The notes under the pieces: generated by a model
The model's database searches: none
Seen by the model: the letters and a program-made list of their open reading frames with translations, nothing else
What the model was told of the DNA's origin: nothing
Assembly: GCA_934202095.1 (NCBI GenBank)
Contig: CAKPXN010000001.1
Location: 62,001 to 126,000, forward strand
Direction of reading: 5' to 3'
Source: an uncultured Veillonella sp.
GTDB taxonomy: Bacteria > Bacillota > Negativicutes > Veillonellales > Veillonellaceae
Length of the DNA: 64,000 nt
Translations under genes and position numbers: made by a program
In this document: piece after piece, positions 17,666-27,154 of the stretch
How positions within the stretch are numbered: position 1 is the stretch's first letter
Layout: every line of letters begins with the position of its first letter

Positions 17666-17675
17666 AGTGTCCTCC

Positions 17676-18548
17676 TTAGCGAGCTAGCCATTTGGCTTTC
17701 AAAGTAGGCAATGAAAGCGCGATGGCAACAAGAATTGCAGTGAATAATTTCAAATCGTTTGGTGGCATACCCATGTAGAGTACGGCAGCGATAACGATAC
17801 GATATACGATGGAACCGAGTACTACGGCAACGAGGCTACGTACGAAGGATTTTGTACCGAACACAACCTCACCGATGATAACGGATGCCAAGCCGATTAC
17901 GATGGTACCGATACCCATGCCTACGTCGGCAAAGCCTTGGAATTGACCGATAAGCGCACCGGACATACCAACGAAACCGTTGGAAATCAATAGGCCAAGA
18001 ACGATCATATTATCTGTGTTCACGCCTTGGGCGCGAATCATTTGAGGGTTAACGCCTGTTGCACGTAAGGCGGTACCAATTTCAGTACCGAAGAACCAGA
18101 ATAGTAATAAACATACAACAACAGCTACGATAACACCAACAATGGCTGCAGACCACATATTTGGTGTATGAAGCACGCTACCAATAATTGTATAAATGGT
18201 ATCCATGCGAAGTAAGGATACGTTCGCTTTCCCCATGATATGAAGGTTAATGGAGTACAAAGCAATCATCGTCAAGATACCAGCTAACAATGCAGGAATC
18301 TTTAATTTTGTATGAATCCAACCTGTTACAGCACCGGCAGCCATGCCACCTACGCCAGCAATCAAGATAGAAAGAATTGGGTTCATACCAGTTGTAATCA
18401 AGATGGCGGAGATGGCCGCCCCCATTGGGAATGTCCCTTCAACAGTCAAGTCGGCCACATCAAGAACGCGGAAGGTAATGAATACACCGACCGCCAACAA
18501 GGACCACAAAAGGCCTGTTGTTATGGTGCCTACCACTAAATCTAACAT
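17676..18548 (-). CDS. ABC importer permease (COG4120-type)
   Basis: The 290-residue integral membrane protein has about eight hydrophobic segments and the branched-chain-permease-like N-terminal start LLWSLLAVGVFITFRVLDV with a DLTVEGTFPMGAA motif, typical of the TrpY-like permeases. It would form the transmembrane channel, working with the ATPase downstream and the two lipoproteins upstream. AGGAG-type ribosome site. The spacing of 14 nt to the upstream gene supports one transcript. Confidence 0.9.
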   Translation of the reverse strand: MLDLVVGTITTGLLWSLLAVGVFITFRVLDVADLTVEGTFPMGAAISAILITTGMNPILSILIAGVGGMAAGAVTGWIHTKLKIPALLAGILTMIALYSINLHIMGKANVSLLRMDTIYTIIGSVLHTPNMWSAAIVGVIVAVVVCLLLFWFFGTEIGTALRATGVNPQMIRAQGVNTDNMIVLGLLISNGFVGMSGALIGQFQGFADVGMGIGTIVIGLASVIIGEVVFGTKSFVRSLVAVVLGSIVYRIVIAAVLYMGMPPNDLKLFTAILVAIALSLPTLKAKWLAR

Positions 18549-18562
18549 TAAAATCTCCTCTT

Positions 18563-19540
18563 TTATTTCATATCTTTACGAAGTGCTTCAGGAATTGTAA
18601 TACCCAATTTTTTAGCACGTTCGTCGTTGACAGTCAATTTAATTTCTTTTTGAGTTTCAATAGCCATATCGCTAACTTTTGCTTCGCCAGAAAGAACTTT
18701 AGCTGCCATCAAACCTGTTTGATAACCCAATTTATAGTAATCTACAGAATATGTTGCTACGCCACCAGTCATTGTCATACCTTCATCAGCTGCAAATACT
18801 GGAATTTTAGCAGCATCTGTAATTTGTGCTAAGTTAGCCATAGCAGATGCTAATACATTATCTGTTGGTGTATAAATAGCTTGTACATCTTGATTTACAA
18901 GATTAGTTGCTGCTTGTTGGATATCGTTTACATTGGAAACCGTAGCTTCTACAACTGTGATACCTTTTGTAGCAGCATACGCCTTCATCTTTTCAACTTG
19001 AAGTTGGGAGTTGATTTCAGAGGATGTGTAAATCGCACCAATACGTTTTACATTTGGTACTAATGCGATGATAAGATCGACCTCTTTTTCAACAGGTGTC
19101 ATATCGGATGTACCAGTTACATTGCCACCTGGGTGTTCATTGGATTGAACGAGTTTAGCGCTTACATAGTCTGTAATAGCTGTACCCAAGATTGGCATAT
19201 CATGAGATGCATTTGCCATCGTTTGCGCTGCTGGCGTTGCAATCGCTAGTACTAAATCCTTTTTATCAGATACAAAACGTTGCGCAATACTATTCAAATT
19301 AGATTGATCAGCTTGTGCATTTTGTTGGTCGATTTTAATGTTTTCCCCATCTTTAAAGCCTTTAGATGCAAGACCATCTACAAAGCCTTTATTAGCAGCA
19401 TCAAGGGATGGATGTTCTACTAATTGAATAACGCCAATTTTCTTTTGGTCACCAGTAGTAGTGTTGGAACCACAACCAGCTACCATTGCCATAACAGTGA
19501 TGGCACTAAGTGCCACTGCAATACCTTTTTTCCAGTTCAT
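18563..19540 (-). CDS. ABC substrate-binding lipoprotein, second copy
   Basis: The 325-residue protein belongs to the ABC_sub_bind (TrpX-like, PF04392) group. A signal peptide ends in the lipobox VAGC at residue ~23, so it should be anchored on the outer face of the inner membrane. Family markers include IGVIQLVEHPSLDAA, DQQNAQADQSNLNSIAQRFV, GTAITDYV and GTSDMTPVE. It is a close paralog of the protein encoded at 19565-20542, colinear over its whole length, indicating tandem duplication. Differences cluster around residues 240-260, possibly altering ligand choice. Confidence 0.9.
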   Translation of the reverse strand: MNWKKGIAVALSAITVMAMVAGCGSNTTTGDQKKIGVIQLVEHPSLDAANKGFVDGLASKGFKDGENIKIDQQNAQADQSNLNSIAQRFVSDKKDLVLAIATPAAQTMANASHDMPILGTAITDYVSAKLVQSNEHPGGNVTGTSDMTPVEKEVDLIIALVPNVKRIGAIYTSSEINSQLQVEKMKAYAATKGITVVEATVSNVNDIQQAATNLVNQDVQAIYTPTDNVLASAMANLAQITDAAKIPVFAADEGMTMTGGVATYSVDYYKLGYQTGLMAAKVLSGEAKVSDMAIETQKEIKLTVNDERAKKLGITIPEALRKDMK

Positions 19541-19564
19541 GTGTAACTCCTTACCAGTTAAGTA

Positions 19565-20542
19565 CTAAATCATAGTTGCTTTGTTCATCAAATCCTCTGG
19601 TAAGGTGATGCCCAATTTTTGTAATTTATCTTTATTTACAACTAATTTGAATTCTTTTTGCATTTCGATAGGCATATCTTCGACTTTAGCTTCACCAGTT
19701 AAAACCTTAGCTGCCATCAAGCCAGTTTGGTAACCAAGTTTGTAGTAGTCTACGGATAAGGACATAAGCGCACCGCCTTTTACGTGGTTATCTTCACCGC
19801 CAAATACAGGAATTTTTGCAGGGTCGGTAATCGCTACAAGGTTGCTCATAGCAGATGCTACCACATTATCTGTTGGTACATAAATGGCATCAACATGTTG
19901 AGATACAAGGTTTTGTGCCGCTTGTTGAATATCGTTTACATTGGAAACAGTAACTTCTTCAACCTTTATGCCCTTTGTAGCTGCGTAAGCTTTCATCTTC
20001 TCAACTTGAATTTGAGAATTCACTTCGCTAGAGCTATAAATCGTACCGATAGTTTTAGCATTTGGCAATACTTTTAAAATCAAATCTACTTGTTGTTCTA
20101 CAGGGTTCATATCGGATGTACCGGATACATTGCCACCTGGATGTTCATTAGATTTAACAAGTTTAGCAGCTTCGTAATCGGTAATGGCCGTACCCAAGAT
20201 TGGAATATCATGAGTTGCGTTCGCCATGGATTGAGCCGCTGGTGTAGCAATTGCTAAAATCAAATTTTTACGATCAGATACGAAACGCTGTGCAATACTG
20301 TTCAAATTAGATTGGTCAGCTTGTGCGTTTTGTTGGTCAAAGGTGATTTTGTCAGATAAGCCCTTTTCCTTAAGAGCATCAACAAAACCTTTATTTGCCG
20401 CATCTAGTGCTGGATGTTCTACGAGTTGTACAACACCAACCTTATATTCTCCATTAGATGTAGTTCCATTTGTGCCACAGCCTGTGAAAGCCATCAATGC
20501 TGCCGCCGTGAGCGCGAGGGCAATGCCTTTTTTCAAGTTCAT
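19565..20542 (-). CDS. ABC substrate-binding lipoprotein, first copy
   Basis: First gene of the importer operon, 325 residues, same family and arrangement as its downstream paralog (VGVVQLVEHPALDAA, DQQNAQADQSNLNSIAQRFV, GTSDMNPVEQQ). The lipobox is FTGC at about residue 22. Relative to the other copy it has GGEDNHVKGGALMSLSVDYY in place of AADEGMTMTGGVATYSVDYY. A consensus promoter lies 40-70 nt upstream. One permease and one ATPase served by two binding proteins suggests two related ligands. Confidence 0.9.
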   Translation of the reverse strand: MNLKKGIALALTAAALMAFTGCGTNGTTSNGEYKVGVVQLVEHPALDAANKGFVDALKEKGLSDKITFDQQNAQADQSNLNSIAQRFVSDRKNLILAIATPAAQSMANATHDIPILGTAITDYEAAKLVKSNEHPGGNVSGTSDMNPVEQQVDLILKVLPNAKTIGTIYSSSEVNSQIQVEKMKAYAATKGIKVEEVTVSNVNDIQQAAQNLVSQHVDAIYVPTDNVVASAMSNLVAITDPAKIPVFGGEDNHVKGGALMSLSVDYYKLGYQTGLMAAKVLTGEAKVEDMPIEMQKEFKLVVNKDKLQKLGITLPEDLMNKATMI

Positions 20543-20580
20543 TGGGATTTCCTTCCTATATTCGAAATAATAATACTTCT

Positions 20581-20609
20581 ATTATAAACAACTTTGAGCA
20601 CTACATCAA
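20581..20609 (-). promoter_or_regulatory. Sigma70-type promoter of the ABC importer operon
   Basis: On the minus strand TTGATG, a 17-bp spacer and TATAAT, ~40 nt upstream of the first lipoprotein gene. Confidence 0.8.
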
Positions 20610-20675
20610 TGTATCAGACTAAAGTATTTTACATTTGTCCTTATGTAGAGCACATATTGTATGCTAACAGATTTA

Positions 20676-21053
20676 CTATTTATCTAGAGAAGCTAGCATA
20701 TCCTCTGTCAATTCATTAGCCGCTAAAATGTATTCTTTGAGTGTCCCCTTATCTAGGGCCACCTTCATAACAGGCACTTCAAATGGGTCAAGGATGACAC
20801 ACATTAAAATTTCTCCCGTTACATAATAGCCAACCACAGCTTCCCCTTCATCTTCCTCTAAGGTTTCCCGTTTAACGGTCACACAATATGGTTTCATAAC
20901 CTCCATGGCAGCCTTTGCTACCTCTTCGCGGGTAGCGATATATTCTTTTGCCTTTGTTTCAGGAATATCAAAGATATCGACCTTTACGGTCTTAACCTCT
21001 GTTTCCTCTCCCTTTGCCGCCTCGATTGCAGCGCCTAATTCCGTTTGTTTCAT
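20676..21053 (-). CDS. Hypothetical protein
   Basis: I chose the ATG at 21053 because GAGG lies six bases upstream; a GTG at 21065 is the alternative. The 125-residue product is acidic with an N-terminal helix, a middle beta segment (PYCVTVKRETLEED, VVGYYVTGEILMCVIL) and a helical tail. No family is recognised. It lies 51 nt after the aminopeptidase gene and may be cotranscribed with it. Confidence 0.7.
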   Translation of the reverse strand: MKQTELGAAIEAAKGEETEVKTVKVDIFDIPETKAKEYIATREEVAKAAMEVMKPYCVTVKRETLEEDEGEAVVGYYVTGEILMCVILDPFEVPVMKVALDKGTLKEYILAANELTEDMLASLDK

Positions 21054-21104
21054 CCTATACCTCACATAACATGGACTTTCAGCAATGGTGAAAGCCCCAT
21101 CATA

Positions 21105-22496
21105 CTAGATTGTTTCATCATCTGCATTCAAAAATGCTACGTAACAACGTTTTGCTTCATAAATATCGGCCTTAGATGTAACCTCCCATGGTGCATGCAT
21201 GCTAAGAACAGCAACACCGCAGTCGATTACATTCATACCATATAATGCCATGATATACGCAATGGTGCCGCCACCGCCAAGGTCAACCTTGCCGAGTTCA
21301 GCCGTTTGGTAAGTCACATTATTAGATTCCATTACACGGCGGATAAAGCCCATGTATTCCGCATTGGCATCATTGGAACCGGATTTACCACGAGAACCGG
21401 TAAATTTATTAAATACGACGCCCATACCAAGGTAAGAAGCATTTTTCTTTTCAAAGGCAGATGCATACAATGGATCGTATCCAGCACTAACATCAGAGGA
21501 TAACATACGAGAATTTTCCAATGTACGGCGAACATTTACCGAATTAGGTTTCCCCATCAATGTCAAAATCTCTGCTACCGCATTTTCAAAGAATTTGGAT
21601 TGCATGCCTGTAGCACCAACGGAACCAATTTCTTCTTTATCTACCAATAAACAGCAAGTCGTACGTTTTACCTTATCCACTTCGAGCATAGCCACCAAGG
21701 ATGTGTAAGCACAGACACGGTCATCTTGACCATATGCTAACACCATAGAGCGGTCAAAGCCCATATCGCGTGCCTTGCCAGCTGGTACAATTTCAAGTTC
21801 AGCAGATAGTAAATCGCGTTCTACGAATCCATATTCTTTTTCAAGAAGATTATTAATAAATTTAGTAACCCCTTCTTTTTCTTCATCTTTAACAGGACGG
21901 CTACCGATGAGAAGATCTAGAGCCTCACCTTCTATCACCTTGGCTGCATTCTTTTGCATTTGTTCTTGCCCTAAGTGAGGCAATAAATCTGTAATGCAGA
22001 ATACAGGGTCAGATTCTTTATCGCCAATATTAATGTTGATGCGTGTACCATCTGTTTTTACTACAACCCCATGAATGGCGAGCGGCATAGCTACCCAATG
22101 GTATTTTTTTATACCACCATAGTAGTGTGTGTCCCAAAATACTAAATTACTATCTTCATATTGAGGATTTTGTTTTACATCAATGCGCGGAGAATCGATA
22201 TGAGCACCAAGGATATTCATACCGATGTCTAAATCATCAGTACCGATATTAAATAGCGCAATAGATTTATCCATATGAGTATAGTAAATCTTATCGCCCG
22301 CTTTAATTGATGTATTTGATTTAATTAAGTCTTTTAAATCCACGTAACCAGCTTCTTTTGCAGCTGCTACAGATTGAATAACACATTCTCGTTCAGTTTT
22401 ACCATTATCCAAAAACTGACGATATGCATCCCCCAATGACATTACATCCTGTAATGTTTGTTCATCATAATTATGCCAAGCATATTTACGTTCCAT
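21105..22496 (-). CDS. M18-family zinc aminopeptidase (aminopeptidase I type)
   Basis: A cytosolic metallo-aminopeptidase that removes N-terminal, often acidic, residues. The dinuclear zinc site is visible: H and D in GAHIDSPRIDVK, the glutamates in LVDKEEIGSVGATG, an Asp in SSDVSAGYDP, and the terminal His in LSMHAPWE. At 463 residues it matches the longer aminopeptidase I branch, distinct from the 432-residue M18 enzyme at 34.7 kb. A moderate AAAGGA site precedes the start. Confidence 0.93.
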   Translation of the reverse strand: MERKYAWHNYDEQTLQDVMSLGDAYRQFLDNGKTERECVIQSVAAAKEAGYVDLKDLIKSNTSIKAGDKIYYTHMDKSIALFNIGTDDLDIGMNILGAHIDSPRIDVKQNPQYEDSNLVFWDTHYYGGIKKYHWVAMPLAIHGVVVKTDGTRININIGDKESDPVFCITDLLPHLGQEQMQKNAAKVIEGEALDLLIGSRPVKDEEKEGVTKFINNLLEKEYGFVERDLLSAELEIVPAGKARDMGFDRSMVLAYGQDDRVCAYTSLVAMLEVDKVKRTTCCLLVDKEEIGSVGATGMQSKFFENAVAEILTLMGKPNSVNVRRTLENSRMLSSDVSAGYDPLYASAFEKKNASYLGMGVVFNKFTGSRGKSGSNDANAEYMGFIRRVMESNNVTYQTAELGKVDLGGGGTIAYIMALYGMNVIDCGVAVLSMHAPWEVTSKADIYEAKRCYVAFLNADDETI

Positions 22497-22541
22497 AATT
22501 CATTCCTTTCTATGAAAGCATACAGCACAATATATCGTGTG

Positions 22542-23525
22542 TTATGCTTTTGATTTCTCTAATAATTCTTTTTGACGGCGCTCATAGTAGAGCCGCTCTT
22601 TCTCTCGGTTAATTTCCGATTTTTCTCTATATAGTTTATCGATTTCATCAGTACTATGACTCAATACCTTTGTTACATAAAACTTGGTAATGCCTGACTT
22701 AATCGTATATTTTCCTACCTTTAACTGAATGGCAAATTCTCCGTGTTTCGGACAAACGCCTATAGATAAATGCTTATCTCCTTGTATCCGCTCAGGACGT
22801 GTCGTTTCCAACCGACTTTGGCAATAGGGACAAAAGGATAGTCGCACCCGTCTATCATAAACGATACGTTTCTTTTCTTGAAAGTTATCGTACATAAAGA
22901 AAGTCAAACCCGGTGGATATAAAAATGGATTTGGCGCCTCTTTTCGTATGGAATCATAATGCAACAATGCTTTTGGCAAATCTAGCTTTTGACAGATATG
23001 TGCCGTAAATATAGCATCATGCAGTGCATTATGAGCGGATAATTCTTCAGATGATATGTGTAAATCCTCCATCGCATGAGCTACGGAGTACTGGTGTGTC
23101 GTACCATATCGTTGATAGCTATATATCATCTGCGCATCAGCCCAAGAATCATAGTCGATACTCTTTAATTTATGGAGCAATAAATTTTCACGCAATATAA
23201 GAATATCGTCAGCTCCCCAAGATAGGAGCATATAATCCTTTCCACACCATTGTTCGAAATGACTGTAGGCCACTCTAAATGGGACACCTCGGTTCAAATC
23301 CTGATTGCTTATCCCTGTAAGGGCTTTCACATGCTTATGCATATGTGGTAAATATTTAGGTTTTACATACATTGTGAACGAATCCACAATCTCTAAATTC
23401 TCATTGAGCTTAATAGCTCCGATTTGAATGATTTCACCGGTCAACGGCATACGCGCTCGTTTCATAAAGCTAATGTCGTTGCTATATGGTTGATTCCACT
23501 CTAAATCAAAAATAATATAATCCAT
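22542..23525 (-). CDS. DnaQ/DEDDh 3'-5' exonuclease with zinc ribbon
   Basis: Residues ~1-180 form a DEDDh exonuclease domain related to KapD/ERI-1 proteins: IFDLEW supplies the first Asp and Glu, LSWGADD the second Asp region, and HNALHDA the catalytic His and last Asp. Residues ~230-270 contain a CPYC...CPKH zinc-ribbon-like pair, and the tail is a charged coiled coil (REKSEINREKERLYYERRQ). It probably trims RNA or DNA 3' ends; substrate unknown. It lies 3 nt after the glycosyltransferase gene. Confidence 0.8.
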   Translation of the reverse strand: MDYIIFDLEWNQPYSNDISFMKRARMPLTGEIIQIGAIKLNENLEIVDSFTMYVKPKYLPHMHKHVKALTGISNQDLNRGVPFRVAYSHFEQWCGKDYMLLSWGADDILILRENLLLHKLKSIDYDSWADAQMIYSYQRYGTTHQYSVAHAMEDLHISSEELSAHNALHDAIFTAHICQKLDLPKALLHYDSIRKEAPNPFLYPPGLTFFMYDNFQEKKRIVYDRRVRLSFCPYCQSRLETTRPERIQGDKHLSIGVCPKHGEFAIQLKVGKYTIKSGITKFYVTKVLSHSTDEIDKLYREKSEINREKERLYYERRQKELLEKSKA

Positions 23526-23528
23526 AAC

Positions 23529-24569
23529 TTACGATTCCTGCAGTAATGTTTCAGCTGCCTTAATCACTTGTTCTTCGGTAATAACAGAAATACCTTTATA
23601 CTTGCCTTCTTTAATGACCTGTTTCATGCTTTTACCAATTTCATAATGGTCCATCGATTCAAGTACGATAGATTTTGCTTGGTACGGACCATAGAAAAAT
23701 GGATTGGACGGTCCATAAAGGGCAACGATAGGAACACCCTGACTAATGGCTACATGCATAGGTCCAGAATCATTCGTAATCAGCAAGTCACACCATTTCA
23801 TAGCCGCGGCTAAAGACCCTAATTTAAAAACACCGGTGGCCACGATTGGTTTTGTTTTCATCTGTTCTACAACAGGTTTTACCATGTCCAAATCCATGGG
23901 ACCACCAAAGAATACCGTTTTATACCCTTTATTGCCAAAAAAATCGGCTACATCTGCAAACCGCTCTGCAGGCCATCGTTTCTCAGGCACTGCACTTCCG
24001 ATATTAAAGCCAATAATCTTATCACGAGGCATAACGCCTTGGCTTTCATAAAAACGAGAGACCTCATCATTCCATTTCTTACATGTCTCGATATGTAATC
24101 CGTGATTGGCTACGTCGGTAACGCCTAATTGTTCTAATACGTTTATATACATATCAGCAGCGTGACGTGTCTTGCGATCAAGACGGGTATATTTCGTCAT
24201 AAATGGTCTAAATAGGAAATGGCTCATCCCCGTCGTTACCTTGCCGTGAATTTTCCACGCCAAGTATGATGTACGTTCATTAGGATGCAGGTTGATAACA
24301 ATATCTGGACGACCTTGGTCATTAATGCGACGAGCGATTTCATTTAACCCTTTAATGCTATTATGACGTTCTTTTTTATCGACAGTAATCAAATCATCGA
24401 TATAAGGATTGTATTTCATCACATCTTGTAACTTTTCATCAATCACATAGGTGATATGACTATGAGGTGCTGCTTTACGCAACACCTCTAGAAATGGAGT
24501 CGTTAACACTACATCACCTAAATGCATGAGAAAGGTTACGACAATGCGTTTATAATCAAGTTCCATCAT
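23529..24569 (-). CDS. GT9 lipopolysaccharide heptosyltransferase (WaaF/WaaQ-like)
   Basis: The N-terminal FLMHLGDVVLTTPFLEVLRK is the heptosyltransferase signature, with GDVVLTTP closest to WaaQ/WaaF. The C-terminal ADP-heptose site shows GSAVPEKRWPAE and ITNDSGPMHVAISQGVP. It transfers heptose to the LPS inner core at the cytoplasmic face. 346 residues is the usual length. The start overlaps the stop of the upstream heptosyltransferase (ATGA), and the ADP-heptose pathway genes follow upstream in the same run. Confidence 0.88.
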   Translation of the reverse strand: MMELDYKRIVVTFLMHLGDVVLTTPFLEVLRKAAPHSHITYVIDEKLQDVMKYNPYIDDLITVDKKERHNSIKGLNEIARRINDQGRPDIVINLHPNERTSYLAWKIHGKVTTGMSHFLFRPFMTKYTRLDRKTRHAADMYINVLEQLGVTDVANHGLHIETCKKWNDEVSRFYESQGVMPRDKIIGFNIGSAVPEKRWPAERFADVADFFGNKGYKTVFFGGPMDLDMVKPVVEQMKTKPIVATGVFKLGSLAAAMKWCDLLITNDSGPMHVAISQGVPIVALYGPSNPFFYGPYQAKSIVLESMDHYEIGKSMKQVIKEGKYKGISVITEEQVIKAAETLLQES

Positions 24570-25585
24570 AAATCCTTTCTCAACATTTCAGAATATACAT
24601 CCCATACCGCATCTACGGGAATTTGAGCCATGCAATCTGGATCATCTACCAATGGCTGTTCTGGAGTAGCCTTTGATGTAGGGGAAATAATAAGATGCAC
24701 ATGACTGCCCCCATATGGGCCCGTCCTATGCGGTGATGTCGTACCAAACAACGCGATTAATGGTTTCTTTAATGCATTTGCAATATGTAAAGGTCCCGTA
24801 TCAGCGCTGATAAAAATATGGCAGTGACGAATCAACTCGATGAGCTCAGCCATGGACGTTTGACCAACTAAATTAATGAGGTTATCGCTCTTCACATAGT
24901 TTTCTATAAATTGACCCTTTTCAGCATCATCAGGGGAACCTGCAATGACTACCTTTTTACCACTTTCACAAAGGCGAATACATAATTCGCCAAAGTTTAA
25001 CAATGGCCATTCCTTAACAATCCATCGCGCACCAGGTACAACGACCACATAATCATCGGTTACACCTAGTTCGGCTAACCGGTTACGTATTGTTGTTTCT
25101 GCTGAATGGTCATGAGGCATGGGAAATTCCACGCCATCCACTTCACCACCTAGTGCACGCACCGTATCGAGATAGCGCTCAATAACATGATCGTATTTAT
25201 GAGCCCCTACAAGGGCTTTATTAACTAATTGACTGCCTTCTCGAAGTTCCCAATAGCCATATTTCTCAGGAGCCCCCGATAATAGAGATACAATGGCACT
25301 TTTGGCAATACATTGTAAATCTAAGGTCATATCAAAATGACGGCTATGTAATTCTTTACGAAGATTCCACAAGTAAGATGGCAATTTTAATTGCTTCTTG
25401 TCGATAATAATTACATCATCCACCCAAGGGGTCCCTGGCAAGAGACTAGCAAATTGTTCATGTATGGCCCAGGTAATTTTTGCGTGTGGCAAATTTTGGC
25501 GCAATGCATATAATGTTGGCAATGCGTGAATGACATCACCTAAGGAACTCATTTTTATGATGAGTATATTGGAATAGTCCTTCAT
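24566..25585 (-). CDS. GT9 lipopolysaccharide heptosyltransferase (WaaC-like)
   Basis: The ATG at 25585 (MKDYSN) is chosen because GAGGGG lies five bases upstream; 25618 would add 11 residues without a site. SSLGDVIHALPTLYALRQ is the WaaC-type signature and ISADTGPLHIANALKKPLIALFG the conserved sugar-nucleotide site. It probably adds the first heptose to Kdo. 339 residues. It follows gmhB and overlaps the next GT9 gene by 4 nt, so it is in the heptose supply operon. Confidence 0.88.
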   Translation of the reverse strand: MKDYSNILIIKMSSLGDVIHALPTLYALRQNLPHAKITWAIHEQFASLLPGTPWVDDVIIIDKKQLKLPSYLWNLRKELHSRHFDMTLDLQCIAKSAIVSLLSGAPEKYGYWELREGSQLVNKALVGAHKYDHVIERYLDTVRALGGEVDGVEFPMPHDHSAETTIRNRLAELGVTDDYVVVVPGARWIVKEWPLLNFGELCIRLCESGKKVVIAGSPDDAEKGQFIENYVKSDNLINLVGQTSMAELIELIRHCHIFISADTGPLHIANALKKPLIALFGTTSPHRTGPYGGSHVHLIISPTSKATPEQPLVDDPDCMAQIPVDAVWDVYSEMLRKDL

Positions 25586-25636
25586 AATAACCCCTCTATG
25601 AATGAAGAATACACACAAACGTGGTTCATCCAGAAA

Positions 25637-26137
25637 TTAATGCTTTACAATCTTTTTCATGAAATCTAACAAATTGGATTCTGTAAATAAATATCCCTTT
25701 ACCCCTGCGGCCTCAGCAGCCTCTACATCACGTTGGCTATCACCGATGAGAAAGCTATGTTCTACATCAACATCAAAATCCTTGATAGCTTGCAAAATCA
25801 TACCAGGCTTTGGTTTACGACAATTACAATCGACAGCATAGCGTTCTACAACGCCATCCTTGTGATGTGGGCAATAATAGAAATGTAAGATAGGTGCCCC
25901 CGCTTTAAATAGTTCATTCCCCATATAATCATGTAAGATTTGTACATCGGTTTCCTTATAGTAACCACGCGCCACACCACTTTGGTTTGTTACTACTATA
26001 AGTTCATAACCAGCATCATGGGCCAATTTCAATGCTTCTTTTGCACCGTCAACCCACTGTAGATCAGCTATCTTATAGAGATAGGAAACATCCTTATTAA
26101 TGACCCCATCTCTATCGAGGAATAACACCTTTCTCAT
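25637..26137 (-). CDS. gmhB: D-glycero-D-manno-heptose 1,7-bisphosphate 7-phosphatase
   Basis: A HAD-type phosphatase with nucleophile LDRDGVIN, VTNQSGVARG, the lysine region CRKPKPGM and acidic IGDSQRDVEAA. The zinc loop is seen as CPHH...CNCRK. It removes the 7-phosphate in ADP-heptose synthesis. Its 166 residues are slightly short but complete. It lies between hldD and waaC in one minus-strand operon. Confidence 0.93.
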   Translation of the reverse strand: MRKVLFLDRDGVINKDVSYLYKIADLQWVDGAKEALKLAHDAGYELIVVTNQSGVARGYYKETDVQILHDYMGNELFKAGAPILHFYYCPHHKDGVVERYAVDCNCRKPKPGMILQAIKDFDVDVEHSFLIGDSQRDVEAAEAAGVKGYLFTESNLLDFMKKIVKH

Positions 26138-26188
26138 ACTGCATCCTTTACAATTATCAAAGAATTGACATTAATCTGTCACAACAGA

Positions 26189-27154
26189 TTAGCGCAAATA
26201 ACCTTCGTTATTATCTAATAATTCACAATACTCTTTTACGGCCTCAGCTAATGGTGTAAAACCTTTATCATAACCAGCCGCCATCAATTTTGTTGTATCT
26301 GCTTCGGTAAAGCTTTGGTATTTACCAATCAACACTTCTGGGAACGGAATGTATTCAATGCGACCTTTACCATTATAGTCGATAACAGCTTGCATAAATT
26401 CATTAAAGCTATGTGCATGACCTGTACCACAATTGAATGTACCAGAAATTTCAGGATGTTCCCAGAAATAGAAATTTACATTTACTACGTCTTTTACATA
26501 GATGAAATCACGTGTTTGGCCACCATTTTCATAGCCATCTGTGCCTTCAAACAAATTGATAACGCCTGTTTCTTGGTTTTTATAGAACATTTGGCGTACA
26601 AGAGATGCCATTTTATCCTTATGTGCTTCATTAGGACCAAATACATTGAAATAACGCAAACCTACAACTTGCGCTGTATATTCGCCCTCAAACTTACGTA
26701 CATAGCGGTCAAATAATAGCTTAGAATATGCATACGGATTCAACGCTTCTTCTGCTTCTGGCGTTTCTACAAAGCCATTTTTGCCACTGCCATAGGTAGA
26801 TGCAGAGGATGCATAGATAAATGGAATAGCACGATCTTGGCAATAGTGGAATAGATTTTTGGAACCTTCATAGTTGTTCTTCATCATATATTTGCCATTG
26901 TATTCCATCGTATCTGCACATGCGCCTTCGTGGAAAATGACTTCAATAGGACCTACATTGAATGTGCCGTCTGCAATGGCAGCATCAAAATCATCACAGT
27001 CAATGTAATCTAAATAATCTAAATTTTGGAGATTGCGAATTTTACGACCGTCTGTTAAATCATCAACGATTAAAATATCATTGCGACCGCGTTCGTTTAA
27101 GGCTTTCACAATATTACTACCAATAAAACCGGCACCACCAGTTACAATAATCAT
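26189..27154 (-). CDS. hldD: ADP-L-glycero-D-manno-heptose 6-epimerase
   Basis: A short-chain dehydrogenase fold enzyme that epimerises ADP-D,D-heptose to ADP-L,D-heptose. The Rossmann glycine motif is TGGAGFIGSNIVKAL; the Ser/Tyr/Lys centre is ASSASTYG and NPYAYSKLLFD; RYFNVFGPNE follows. 321 residues is standard. It overlaps hldE by 4 nt (ATGA), showing translational coupling, and has a strong AGGAGG site. Confidence 0.95.
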   Translation of the reverse strand: MIIVTGGAGFIGSNIVKALNERGRNDILIVDDLTDGRKIRNLQNLDYLDYIDCDDFDAAIADGTFNVGPIEVIFHEGACADTMEYNGKYMMKNNYEGSKNLFHYCQDRAIPFIYASSASTYGSGKNGFVETPEAEEALNPYAYSKLLFDRYVRKFEGEYTAQVVGLRYFNVFGPNEAHKDKMASLVRQMFYKNQETGVINLFEGTDGYENGGQTRDFIYVKDVVNVNFYFWEHPEISGTFNCGTGHAHSFNEFMQAVIDYNGKGRIEYIPFPEVLIGKYQSFTEADTTKLMAAGYDKGFTPLAEAVKEYCELLDNNEGYLR

